DNA from: Babesia bovis T2Bo
Lineage: Eukaryota; Apicomplexa; Aconoidasida; Piroplasmida; Babesiidae
DNA: 64,000 bases
Direction: 5' to 3'
Assembly (NCBI RefSeq): GCF_000165395.2
Contig: NC_010575.1
Span: 2,465,001-2,529,000 of the forward strand
A model generated the notes under the pieces. It saw only the letters and a program-made list of their open reading frames with translations. It ran no database searches and was not told the origin of the DNA. Both the position numbers and the translations under genes were made by a program. Shown one piece after another: positions 32,831-42,580 of the stretch (position 1 is the stretch's first letter; each line of letters opens with the position of its first letter).

Positions 32831-35034
32831 TCATCTCTTGCGATGTATCGATACAATCTGGTCCAATTCCTCCCTGGTACAGCATCCGCCGTTCTCAATC
32901 AACAGGGCATCGAAAACTCCCAAAGACGCATCAGGTGAATTGAGCACCTTCAACAAAGCCTGAAGCTTGTTCATCTCAGCAGTAGTTGTCTCAACGTAGC
33001 CTTTGGAATATGAAAAGCTATAAAAATACCTACCAAGTGGTAATGGGTCCACAAGAGCTTTTACCGATTCCAGAAGCAATTTCTGAAGGCTATATGAGTC
33101 CAACAACAGTTGCTGGCAATAGCCTTCAGTGGCGTTGTCTAGGGAAAATATAGTCTCCTTAAGATGAGCCATCGCACCGCGAGTAACCTTATTAGTCATA
33201 TATTGGAGGTAACCCGGAGGAAGATGCTCAATAGTAGTCTTAATCACATCCATCACACGCAACTCAAGCTTCTTTAACGGCGCCACAATGTTAGGCGTAA
33301 TGGGAGAGAATTTACAACTCTCGTCAACCAGACGCTTAACAACAGAAGCTTTGGTAGCATTTATTTTCTCTGAGAAACTTTGTGGAGTTGACATAAAGGC
33401 CCACCTTTCTCCTTCGTGAAGTTAATCTGTTCCTTATACGCCGGGACAATGGCCTCCTGTATCTCGTCATAGAGATGCTCTATCATCTCAGTTGCGTAGT
33501 CGCAAGTGGCAATAATATAACCACCTTGTTTAGCCAGAGTGGTCAATGTGGCACCCTTCTCGATGCTAGAAGCACGACCTTGTAAATGAGATTGATATTT
33601 ACCAATTATACGACGGAAAACCATACTCATCTCAAATAACGTCTGCTCGCAACTAACTGCAAGCACCGCCTTTAGCCTGACACTAATGGCCGAAAATAAT
33701 TCCTTAGCCGACCGAAGAACAAGCATTATCACAGCATCTAGTCATATATATAATACTCAGGCTTGACGTACCTTCTTTGGACGATATGATCCTGTTGTAC
33801 AACTCCTCAAGCTGTACCTCCTCACTGGATACCCATGAACCCAGATGGTTCTCAAAGCACCGACTGAGAGCACCCTTCAAGGACTTCCTGGGCTCCTTAC
33901 GAATGTCCGAGTCGGATTCCGCTGGTACCACCTCGGGGTACTCAACAGAAGGACGATTGACCTTCTGCGACTCGGTAACGTAATTACTTATCCGGTACTC
34001 CAACTCCTGCTCAAACTCCTTACACCGAAGTAAAGTAGTGAGAATAACACTGGCCTCAATGGCATTGGGAGCATTTGTAAGTGATGCTACCACCTGGTTC
34101 TTACAACAGTCAAGGAAAGCCCAAGCACCACTGGCTTGAATGTCCCAGTGCTCAGGAACGTCAGAACTATACTTCTCATCAAACTCGTTAATCGTGCGCC
34201 TGAGCCAAGCAAAACGCTCTGATATGTTCTCCAAAACTGATGGAATATAAAGAGGAATGACTACGACCTACCCTTCAGATCAAACGAACTTGAAAATGCC
34301 TTTTCATAACCACGCCTAACGTAATTTGCGTATTTAGTGGCTATTTGCTTGCGGACGCTGTCGTCTATAGAGTCAGCACACTTACAAATGTCATGGAGCT
34401 CTACGTCTACCTGTAAGTTGCTCTGAGTGGTGCCAATGCCCATAATTCCCTCAATGTCCTCAACTATCTGCTGCTTCAAGTCGTCCAAAATACTGTTACA
34501 CTTAGTTAACAGTCTAACCACTGGCGATGCCTCACGAAGAGGCGATACTAACTGATAAAGCTCACGAACTACTAAGGCAAGACCAGCGGTCTCGTCATAT
34601 TTCCGAATTTTAGCACGCTCACGTAGCGAGTCGAGCATAGTAGACAACATTAGTATCCGCTTAAGATGGGTAATGGTCTTGCAAATATTGGACTTGGCAC
34701 GATTCAAAGCACGGATGTCAGCAGTCAGTAACTTAAGAGACTGCTCACCGCGCATAGTAGGTACCTGTATCTCAGCCATCTTGGCAATCAGGTCGTTAGT
34801 GGCGCATTGGAGCTTCTCGAAACGCTCATGAGCAAGCTCGCCGCTAATGGCCTTCTCCTTCACTACGTCCAAAAGTTTCCTGTCTTGACGACGTATTTCC
34901 TCATTTACCTCCACTATCAAAGCATCAAGCCCACCGATGCTAGATTCATCGACAAAGTGCTCGTTCAAGAAATCAATTGGATTGTCAATGAACTTCTCCA
35001 AATCATAACCCGGTTTAGCTATGATGCCCTCCAT
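32831..35034 (-). CDS. VPS53: VPS53-like subunit of the GARP/EARP tethering complex
   Basis: Four exons: 35034-34272, 34236-33772, 33737-33405 and 33369-32831. They encode about 699 residues. The first exon carries the Vps53 N-terminal coiled coil (NPIDFLNEHF, SIGGLDALIVEVNEEI, LLTADIRALNRAKSNICKTI, THLKRILML). Later exons carry helical-rod sequence, with YIIATCDYATEMIEHL and LLLDSYSLQKLLLESVKAL. GARP tethers endosome-derived vesicles at the trans-Golgi; EARP acts in recycling. The last exon contains an in-frame 33-nt stretch (GTAGGT...AAAG, about 33037-33005) with splice-like ends and no stop; removing it would give 688 residues. The EIPR1-like gene at 39166 encodes a likely EARP partner. 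Confidence 0.85.
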
Positions 35035-35107
35035 TTCGGCAAATGAATACAGAATCTATAGCTCCAATGCATATGTAACGTCACTGTCCTACGAAAATAG
35101 ACAATTA

Positions 35108-35437
35108 TTACTCTGGAATAATAGTAATGAAACAGGATATATAAAGCACTGATAGCACTAACACATAATGTAGCAGTAATTCGGCCACGTTAAGTCCAGT
35201 ATCAGCTGCTGTAGAAGCCTTATAGGCAGCAACATGTGAGATTGCAAACGTGCCCAGAGCAGCAAATAACAACCGTGATCGATTCCTAAGTACACCTGCG
35301 TCCTTCGCCGTTATATATAAAAACCACATTGAAATTAAACCTATTATAGACATAAACCCAGCTAACACATACACCTTGTCAGCCAGAGAGGTCCCAAATG
35401 ACCGTCCGGTTCCCGCGCCAGTGTCACTAGGGAACAT
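35108..35437 (-). CDS. Small three-pass membrane protein, unknown function
   Basis: A single exon of 109 residues. The N-terminal ~17 residues are polar and Gly/Ser/Thr-rich. Three hydrophobic helices follow, at about residues 22-43, 55-73 and 85-106, with a basic VLRNRSR loop between the first two. I do not recognise the family. The size and helix pattern would fit a mitochondrial or ER complex subunit, but that is a guess. It lies 73 bp upstream of the VPS53 start on the same strand. Confidence 0.65.
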   Translation of the reverse strand: MFPSDTGAGTGRSFGTSLADKVYVLAGFMSIIGLISMWFLYITAKDAGVLRNRSRLLFAALGTFAISHVAAYKASTAADTGLNVAELLLHYVLVLSVLYISCFITIIPE

Positions 35438-35883
35438 CCAACTATATCACATAGGCACGATATATAACATATAATATAATGTGTCATATTGGGGTATAAT
35501 GTGCGACCATGTTAAGGTGTTATAGAGCTCATGTGATGTTACTTTCCAGTGTAAGTGTAACAAAGGTAATAGATGGCTTAACACCTTAAAGGCTATATAA
35601 AAACTCAAGATACCATTACGAAGAAAGTATTACTTGTCTAAGTAACAAAGAATCTAAGCTGCGTCGTAGTAATTGGTCAACGATGTGTATATAGTATCAA
35701 TTTGTTAGTATAACATCTGAAATATAGAATTGAGATTATACATAAAATCAATAGGTAACTAGTAATTAATATCCAGTGAAGTACATAGACAAAACAGAAT
35801 TATTAGCTGGACCTTAATGTGTAGAGATCAAATGGGGGATGCACATTGAATATTGACCTCGTGGCACTTAGTATACCAACTGT
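35438..35883. other. Intergenic, divergent promoter region
   Basis: A 446-bp AT-rich spacer between the small membrane protein gene and alanyl-tRNA synthetase. It holds an 11-bp inverted repeat (35512-35522 with 35579-35589) around a 56-bp centre. It does not fold as a canonical tRNA. No ORF is supported. Confidence 0.5.
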
Positions 35884-38800
35884 ATGTACGCCGGAGGGAT
35901 TATTCTACTCTGGGCAACTGCATTGGACCCCCTAGTAGCGAGAATCGCTGCCCTAACTCCGCGGCCCGGGGTCACGCGACGTCCATACGACGCTTTTATC
36001 CGCAGACAAGCGTTTTCAGGCATTTTTTCAAATAATATACACCACTCAACGAAGGTAAGGTCTAATGAGATTTTGTATATCATTCCAACAGACGCATCTA
36101 TATAACTGTGTGCCTTCAAAAATGGCAGTTGGTAGTGAACAGGCCGGTACTAACCCCGGCAGTTCGGAATTTATAGTTAATTCGAGTGGTTGGGTTAGAA
36201 GTGAGTTTATACGGCATTTTGAGAAGCATGGACACGTCTTCTGGAAAAGTTCACCGGTACTTCCGCACAACGATCCGACTCTCTTGTTCGCCAATGCTGG
36301 TATGAACCAATTCAAAGACATTATTACGGGTAAAGCTGATCAATCAACTGAATATGGACGATTGCGACGTGTTTGCAATAGTCAAAAGTGTATCCGAGCA
36401 GGTGGTAAACACAACGATCTAGATGATGTTGGTCGTGACAGCTACCATCACACATTTTTTGAAATGCTGGGTAATTGGAGCTTTGGTGATTACTTCAAGA
36501 AAGAAGCTATCGATATGGCATGGGAACTAATGACTGAAGTTTACAAACTAGACAAATCTAGGCTATATGTCACATACTTCGGAGGGGACCCTAAATTGCC
36601 AAATTGTGGCCCAGATGAAGAAGCACGTGACCTGTGGCTACGCCACTTGCCGGCGTCCAGAATATTGCCATTTGGTATGAAGGATAACTTCTGGGAGATG
36701 GCTGATACTGGGCCTTGTGGACCGTGTTCCGAAATACACTACGACCATATTGGAGGTCGCGATGCAGCCAGTTTAGTAAATGCTGACGATCCCATGGTGG
36801 TTGAATTGTGGAATTTAGTGTTTATGCAATATAACCGTAAAAGTGATGGTAGCGTAGAGTTGCTCCCGAGGCCATGCGTGGATACTGGTATGGGACTGGA
36901 GCGTGTCTGTGCAGTACTGAAATCAAGTAACAGCAACTATGATGGTGACCTATTTACCGATATTTTTGCATACGTTAACAAGTTGATGCCACACCTACCG
37001 CCGTATGGTGGATCTGATTCAATGATAGATGTTGCATACCGTGTTGTAGCAGATCATGCAAGGTGTCTCACTGTCGCTATTGCAGATGGTGTGGAACCAT
37101 CGAACGACGGAAGAGGATATGTTCTTAGGCGTATACTCAGAAGGGCAGTGCGGTACGGGAAGGAGCACTTGGGCTCATCGGGGCCTTTCATGTCCAAGCT
37201 GGTAGATTGCGTTGTGGCATCCCTTGGTGTAGCCTTCCCAGAAATACAGAATAATAATGACAAGATCGCTGCCACCATCCATAACGAAGAAGTCTTGTTC
37301 CTGGAAACTCTGGATAAAGGCTGCGATCGATTCCGCAAAATGGTAGCAAAACTACAGGCAGGTACTGAAAATAGCAAGGACCTAGTTGTCAGTGGTGCAG
37401 ACGCCTTCCTGCTCTACAGTTCATTTGGTTTCCCACCGGACTTGACCCAACTTATGGCACGAGAAATGGGTCTAGATGTAGATATTGATGGCTTCAATGA
37501 GCATTTTAAACGCCATCAACAACTATCCGAAAAGAAGCTCTGCAAGAGTGACGACCCAGTAGAGCAAGGAATGGCCGATCTATTGTCTACGCTGTCCGCC
37601 GATGTCCTGGCAACTATTTCAAACTCTATCGGTGGCCGAGTGACTGATGACTCACTGAAGTACCACGGTTTTGCAGAAGCCTATGATGTAGACCTAGAGT
37701 ACGACGTTGAGGTACTAGCCCAATGGTCCCTGTCAGGATTGAATAAGCCACTTACCGAAGGAGATGTGTTCGTCTTGGTATTGGACAGGACACCGTTCTA
37801 TGCGGAATCCGGAGGGCAAATATGGGATGTAGGAACTTTAGGACCATTCAACGTCATGAAGGTACTCAAAATGGCTGGAATGGTGTTCCACTTTTGCGTC
37901 TACCACGAAGGTAACGCCATGCCAGGTGCAAGGGTAAAAGCTAAAGTAGATTATAAACGACGTGTTAAGGTAGCCTGCAACCACACGGGAACCCATTTGC
38001 TCAACTTTGTCCTTAGAGAAGTGTACGATGAACAGTCGTACCAGAAAGGATCGCAATTAGATGAGGAAAAGCTTAAGTTCGATATTGCAGCAAATAAGCA
38101 GATGCCTGATGAAACATTGCAGCGCATTGAAGACCGAATGCAAGAGATTATAGACGCTAACTGGAAAATAGAAGTCAGGGAAATAGATTTCAAAGATGCC
38201 GTAGAAATACCTGGTATTAGAGCCAACTTCACCGATGTATACCCAGAAGTGGTGAGAGTGGTTGCAATGACCAAAGATGGCCAACCGATAGACGGCAAAG
38301 CATACTCAGTGGAAATATGCGGAGGGACACATGTGCCATTTACTGGAGTACTCAAGAGCGCCATCATAGTGGGCGAGGAAAGTGTATCAAAAGGTGTACG
38401 CCGCTTGACACTTGCCACAAACGAAAAGAGCGAGGATTCAAAGGCTATTCTGGCGTCCTACTGGCAGCAGTTGGAAACCTTGGAATCCGAGCTATATAAA
38501 TTCAGTGATGGAATGGACACGGCTACCATGGCACAGCAGGCCAACGATAATATGAAGAGACTGACTGCACTACGATTCCAGATGCAAAGCGAGAAATTAC
38601 TACCACTGCTTGGGAGACGTGATTTGAAGAACAAGTTTGACACCTTGATTAACCAGCAGGTAGGTCCATATAACATGGATTATATCGTCACCAGGTCGAA
38701 GCTGGAAAGGTACACCAGAAACGTCTTGGAGTTATTGCTAAAAACATGTCTACGGAATATGTCAATAAGTTCAAGGCAGGCGACTTCGGTTCGGCAAAGG

Positions 38801-39128
38801 TGACCCTCGGAACAGTAGACATGATCAAGATGGATGCTAACGACCTAGAAGGTGACGTCAAATCGGTAAATCTGTTCGCACAGACACTATCCAAAGCGTT
38901 ACCGAAAATGGCAATTTTGATCACATCCAAGAATCGTGATTCCACGTGTGTATCATGCCGATGTGTAGTGCCTGCAGGAACAGGCCTCGATGCCATCGCA
39001 CTGGCAAAGGAAGCTGCAATTAGTCTTGGGTACCAACAAGGTAATTAAGCTGTTTTAGTGTTACATTTAGCGCAGATATCGCGAGAGGGTCGGCTACCAA
39101 TGCAAGTTGGACCGTGGAATCTGAATAG
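35884..39128 (+). CDS. Alanyl-tRNA synthetase, with possible organellar leader form
   Basis: Long-form exons: 35884-36054, 36092-38659, 38695-39040 and 39076-39128 (1,045 residues). A short form starting at the ATG 36122 is 978 residues. The class II core has VFWKSSPVLPHNDPTLLF, the HNDLDDVGRDSYHHTFFEML block and GMGLERV. The editing domain keeps HTGTH (short-form residues 621-625) and C733-GGTH-737. The third exon restores the C-Ala domain (VEAGKVHQKRLGVIAKNMSTEYV); the 35-nt intron before it corrects an apparent frameshift. The leader exon begins MYAGGIILLWATALDPLVARIAAL and continues into an Arg-rich stretch, resembling a bipartite apicoplast leader. Intron 36055-36091 contains its own in-frame ATG (36065). 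Confidence 0.93.
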
Positions 39129-39165
39129 ACGTGCACAACATAGCTAATTTAGTATTTATCTCTTA

Positions 39166-40361
39166 ATGCAGATACTGGATTCAGGATCGAATTCCAGTAG
39201 AGTGCCCGGCCCAGGTGTGGCCTTTTGTTCTCTGGGCGCACACTTTAACACCTTAACCGCGCTCCAAAGCCCTGAACAAAGTATACACAGGTTCGCCACA
39301 GCTTCCAACGATTATTCGGCATCAAATAGGGTATTTATTGTGTTTATTGAATATATATGTCTATCAGATCGTTGTGGTTGACTTTAATGAGGAAAATAAC
39401 TCAATATCGCTATTTGCACAGTCGTCACCAACGCATCCCATTAAACAGCTGCTTGATTTCGATGATCAGCAGGGAAGATTAAGATTCTTAGCATCTGTAC
39501 GTGAGTTGGATCCCAATGGTTAGTTGTTATACTTCTTTTTAACGTTCACCAGCTGGTTTTGTACGTGTTCTAGAATTAGACAATAGGACATCTGAACTTA
39601 AAGTAGTCGCTACCACTGAGCCTCTAGCCACGGCTATCACAGCGTAGGTGAATTTAAATTTTCTAAGCATTTTAATCAGCATTGCCATAACCCAAGATTC
39701 GAAAAGAAGCCCAGGATATCGTATAGCTGTAGTTCACCCAGAATCAGTTGCACTCCTGGAGTTAAGAGCTGCAAAGTTGGAGCAAAGCGCCCGATACGAG
39801 CTGAATTCAAAGACAAAAACAACAATAGAGAATAGCCAACAGCTATATAGTCACAGATTTATCACAGGGAAGTTTGATCCACATCATAAGGACATCTTCG
39901 CTTGCGCCTGCGAAAACGGATTCCGTCTGTTCGATTGGCGACAATTAGAAGCCAATTTCTATGTTGGCAGAGGTAATTGCCATACTACCGGTGTTGTAAA
40001 TATAGACTTTAACCCAAATGTGCCTAACGAGCTTGCAACTGCGGGTGACGACGGTAAAATCGCATTCTGGGACCTTAGGTCGACAACTGAGCCCATAGAA
40101 GTACTGGAGGGATACCACAAAAACAGCGTGCAGTATGCACTATTTAACTCGTTCCACGACAATCTAATGCTCTCTGGTGGACCGAGCGCAACGTTGTTGA
40201 ACGTCAGGAATACTGAACCCAAATTAGTACACCAAACCAGCTTTACCAGTAGAGCTGGTGCTTGGAGCTTAACCGACGCATGGCATTTTGCCGCACTTGT
40301 AGGGAACAACATAGTAGTGGAATCGATACCTAGTGCGCTTAAATATAAGCTGCTGCTCTGA
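39166..40361 (+). CDS. EIPR1/TSSC1-like WD40 protein (EARP-interacting)
   Basis: Four exons: 39166-39330, 39368-39518, 39553-39643 and 39680-40361, with 34-37-nt introns. They encode 362 residues. WD-repeat landmarks are IVVVDFNEENNSI, KFDPHHKDIFACACENGFRLFDW, VVNIDFNPNVPNELATAGDDGKIAFWDLRS and a C-terminal WSLTDAWHFAALVGNNIVVESIPSALKYKLLL. The ending ALKYKLLL and the HxxDIxF-type blades match TSSC1/EIPR1, which recruits GARP and EARP to membranes. The gene starts only 37 bp after alanyl-tRNA synthetase and ends 32 bp before the RqcH-like gene, so the three are tightly packed on one strand. Confidence 0.85.
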
Positions 40362-40393
40362 CGATGTACGTGGTATAAGGTATTGATTCTGCA

Positions 40394-42490
40394 ATGCTGT
40401 ATCACTTGGCTATCACCATCGGGATGATAGCTACGGCAGCTGTTCTATGGTATGAAGCTATCTCTCTACGTAGGTGCCAACGGTTATTAGCGTTCTCTTC
40501 TAGATATATTACCAGACCCGGGCTCATATCTGATTTCAATAATGGTGTCACTCGCTATGCATACCACAGGTTCACAAGACAGGCGTCTTCTACAGCGCAG
40601 AAAAGTAACTCCATGGATAAATATCCACTAAGTATCAGGAAATGCTCCAAAGATGATTGCATCTCAGCGTTTGACAAAATTAAAAATGATGAATTGATAC
40701 TACCGCAGTCTATTGGAGATAGAGATACAGGGAAAAAACACATGTCGTTTGATTTTATGATGCTAAGGCAATATGCAAATGAACTAGATCATGTGTTCTC
40801 AAATGCAACCTTCATGGGAATAACTCATATACCCACTAAGCAGCCTCACGTTGAACACCAGACGCTGGATTCTGCCCTGTTCCACTTCAGGGGGTTTGAA
40901 AGAGGGGAATCGCTGTGTTTGTACCATTCTAGTGACGGCTTCCCCTTAGTGCCAAGCCCAAGTGCAACGTATATACCCTCGTCGGAGAGATTGTTCACAC
41001 ATCTGGAACGTGTTATGTCAGGTCTAACTGGACTAAGGGTAACGAGGATACATTGCCCATACTTCTTTAAAAACATTATTGCTGTGGAATTAAAACCACC
41101 TCACCATGAATTAGGGCAGAATTTCGATACAAGAGCCAATGAAAGTTACAGAATTATGTTCATCGCACATCGTGGACAGAACCGCATGGTTACTATAGAT
41201 AACAACGATGGTGTTATACTGCTCACTTCAGGGGCATACGATGAAAAGAGCGGAATTAAAGATGGCGTGGGTTCTGTTTTCAAAATAAAAAACTCGGGTA
41301 AGGTCACTCCCGATCCCGCGGAACCGTTTGATAACTTCATGGAACGCTTTAAATCCAAGGAGCACATGAGTCTCGTAAAAGCAATGGTGCTAACATTCGA
41401 GGGAATAGGAGCCCAAAGGGTCACACTGCTGGCAGAAAAGGCTGGAATCAATTGCACTAAGCATGTATCAAAAATAGAAAATATAGTGGATTTCTACAAT
41501 TGTTACATTAGATGGCTACGCTCACCTGATGGTTTTATGGATACCAGAAACTTTAAAAGCAATATTGAAATGTTCAATGCCAGTGGCACGGTATCAAATG
41601 TAACGACGACAGTCAATACAATAGATGACATTCCTTCACCTGGCGCTGCAGAGCTCCAAGATGAACCAAAAGGCCCGATAACACTAATTGAATACGTATT
41701 TTCGCATTGGGGTTATGACGTGCCAGTCTATATACATAATAGGTTGGCTGAAGAGGCTCGAATGCTAATAGACAAAACACTAGAACGCTTGGGAGCCATT
41801 CGTGAACAGTGTATCGGCGATGAACAGCAGGTTGAAAGGCTTGCCAAAGTGCAGCAAAGGATTAACTCTATTATGGAGTATAGTAGGTCGCTCGAAGGTG
41901 TCATGAAATGGAAGCTACCAGACCATTTCGAATTGGTTAAGACCATATACCAGCAGGTGGGAGACCTAGGAGACCTAACAGGATACCGACGTAAATTGCG
42001 TGCAAGGCGAAAAAAAGAAATAGAAGGCTTGTCGGATGACGAACTGGAGTTACGCAACGTGCCACATGCCAAACCCAAAGAACCTAACCTATTTAAGGGA
42101 ATACTGGTCATAAAAATAAACCCAGGCGATCCACAAACGCCAATTATTATAATAGGCCGCAATGCAGCACAAAATGAACGTGTTACACATGAAATTGCAC
42201 GATCGGGCGACATATGGTTCCACACTAAAGATTGTCCGGGTTCCCACGTGCTACTGAGAAGATACGGCGGCTCGAAGGACGCAATTCAAATAGCAGCGGA
42301 TATCGCAACATATTATTCCAAGGCTAAGAAAATGGAACATGCACCAGTAATAAAAACAGGGATCGATAATGTAACCAAATGTCCAGATGCGAAAATTGGA
42401 GCAGTCATCGTAAGCCACTATGATACCCTGGAGGGATATCCAACCAGAGGTGGTGAATATGTAAAGGCCCATAGAATATCAATGAAATAA
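40394..42490 (+). CDS. RqcH-type NFACT protein with signal-like N-terminus
   Basis: A single exon of 698 residues. A hydrophobic leader (LAITIGMIATAAVLWYEAI) is followed by a basic stretch (RRCQRLLAFSSRYITR), as in apicoplast-targeted proteins. The NFACT-N (FbpA) domain starts near residue 117 with MSFDFMMLRQYANEL. Helix-hairpin-helix-like sequence (LTFEGIGAQRVTLLAEKAGI) and a coiled-coil middle follow. The NFACT-R domain holds DIWFHTKDCPGSHVLLRR (about residue 606) and ends GAVIVSHYDTLEGYP. RqcH and NEMF bind stalled 60S subunits and add alanine tails. The Asp-Arg pair needed for tailing in the N domain seems replaced (FFKNIIAVEL), so tailing may be lost. A nuclear-encoded cytosolic NEMF would be separate. 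Confidence 0.82.
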   Translation: MLYHLAITIGMIATAAVLWYEAISLRRCQRLLAFSSRYITRPGLISDFNNGVTRYAYHRFTRQASSTAQKSNSMDKYPLSIRKCSKDDCISAFDKIKNDELILPQSIGDRDTGKKHMSFDFMMLRQYANELDHVFSNATFMGITHIPTKQPHVEHQTLDSALFHFRGFERGESLCLYHSSDGFPLVPSPSATYIPSSERLFTHLERVMSGLTGLRVTRIHCPYFFKNIIAVELKPPHHELGQNFDTRANESYRIMFIAHRGQNRMVTIDNNDGVILLTSGAYDEKSGIKDGVGSVFKIKNSGKVTPDPAEPFDNFMERFKSKEHMSLVKAMVLTFEGIGAQRVTLLAEKAGINCTKHVSKIENIVDFYNCYIRWLRSPDGFMDTRNFKSNIEMFNASGTVSNVTTTVNTIDDIPSPGAAELQDEPKGPITLIEYVFSHWGYDVPVYIHNRLAEEARMLIDKTLERLGAIREQCIGDEQQVERLAKVQQRINSIMEYSRSLEGVMKWKLPDHFELVKTIYQQVGDLGDLTGYRRKLRARRKKEIEGLSDDELELRNVPHAKPKEPNLFKGILVIKINPGDPQTPIIIIGRNAAQNERVTHEIARSGDIWFHTKDCPGSHVLLRRYGGSKDAIQIAADIATYYSKAKKMEHAPVIKTGIDNVTKCPDAKIGAVIVSHYDTLEGYPTRGGEYVKAHRISMK

Positions 42491-42580
42491 GGTTACACTG
42501 CTGTTATATTGTCCTACAAAAACACAGCCCATCTGGATACCATATACTAATATAATAGTTAATGAATAGTACCAACGTCA

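Noticed and set aside
36065..36121. ATG 36065 as the main AlaRS start
   Set aside because: It lies inside a canonical intron (36055-36091). Kept only as a possible intron-retention start.
38660..38803. Apparent frameshift near the end of AlaRS
   Set aside because: A 35-nt intron (38660-38694, GTAGGT...CCAG) restores the frame and the conserved C-Ala start; the gene is not a pseudogene.
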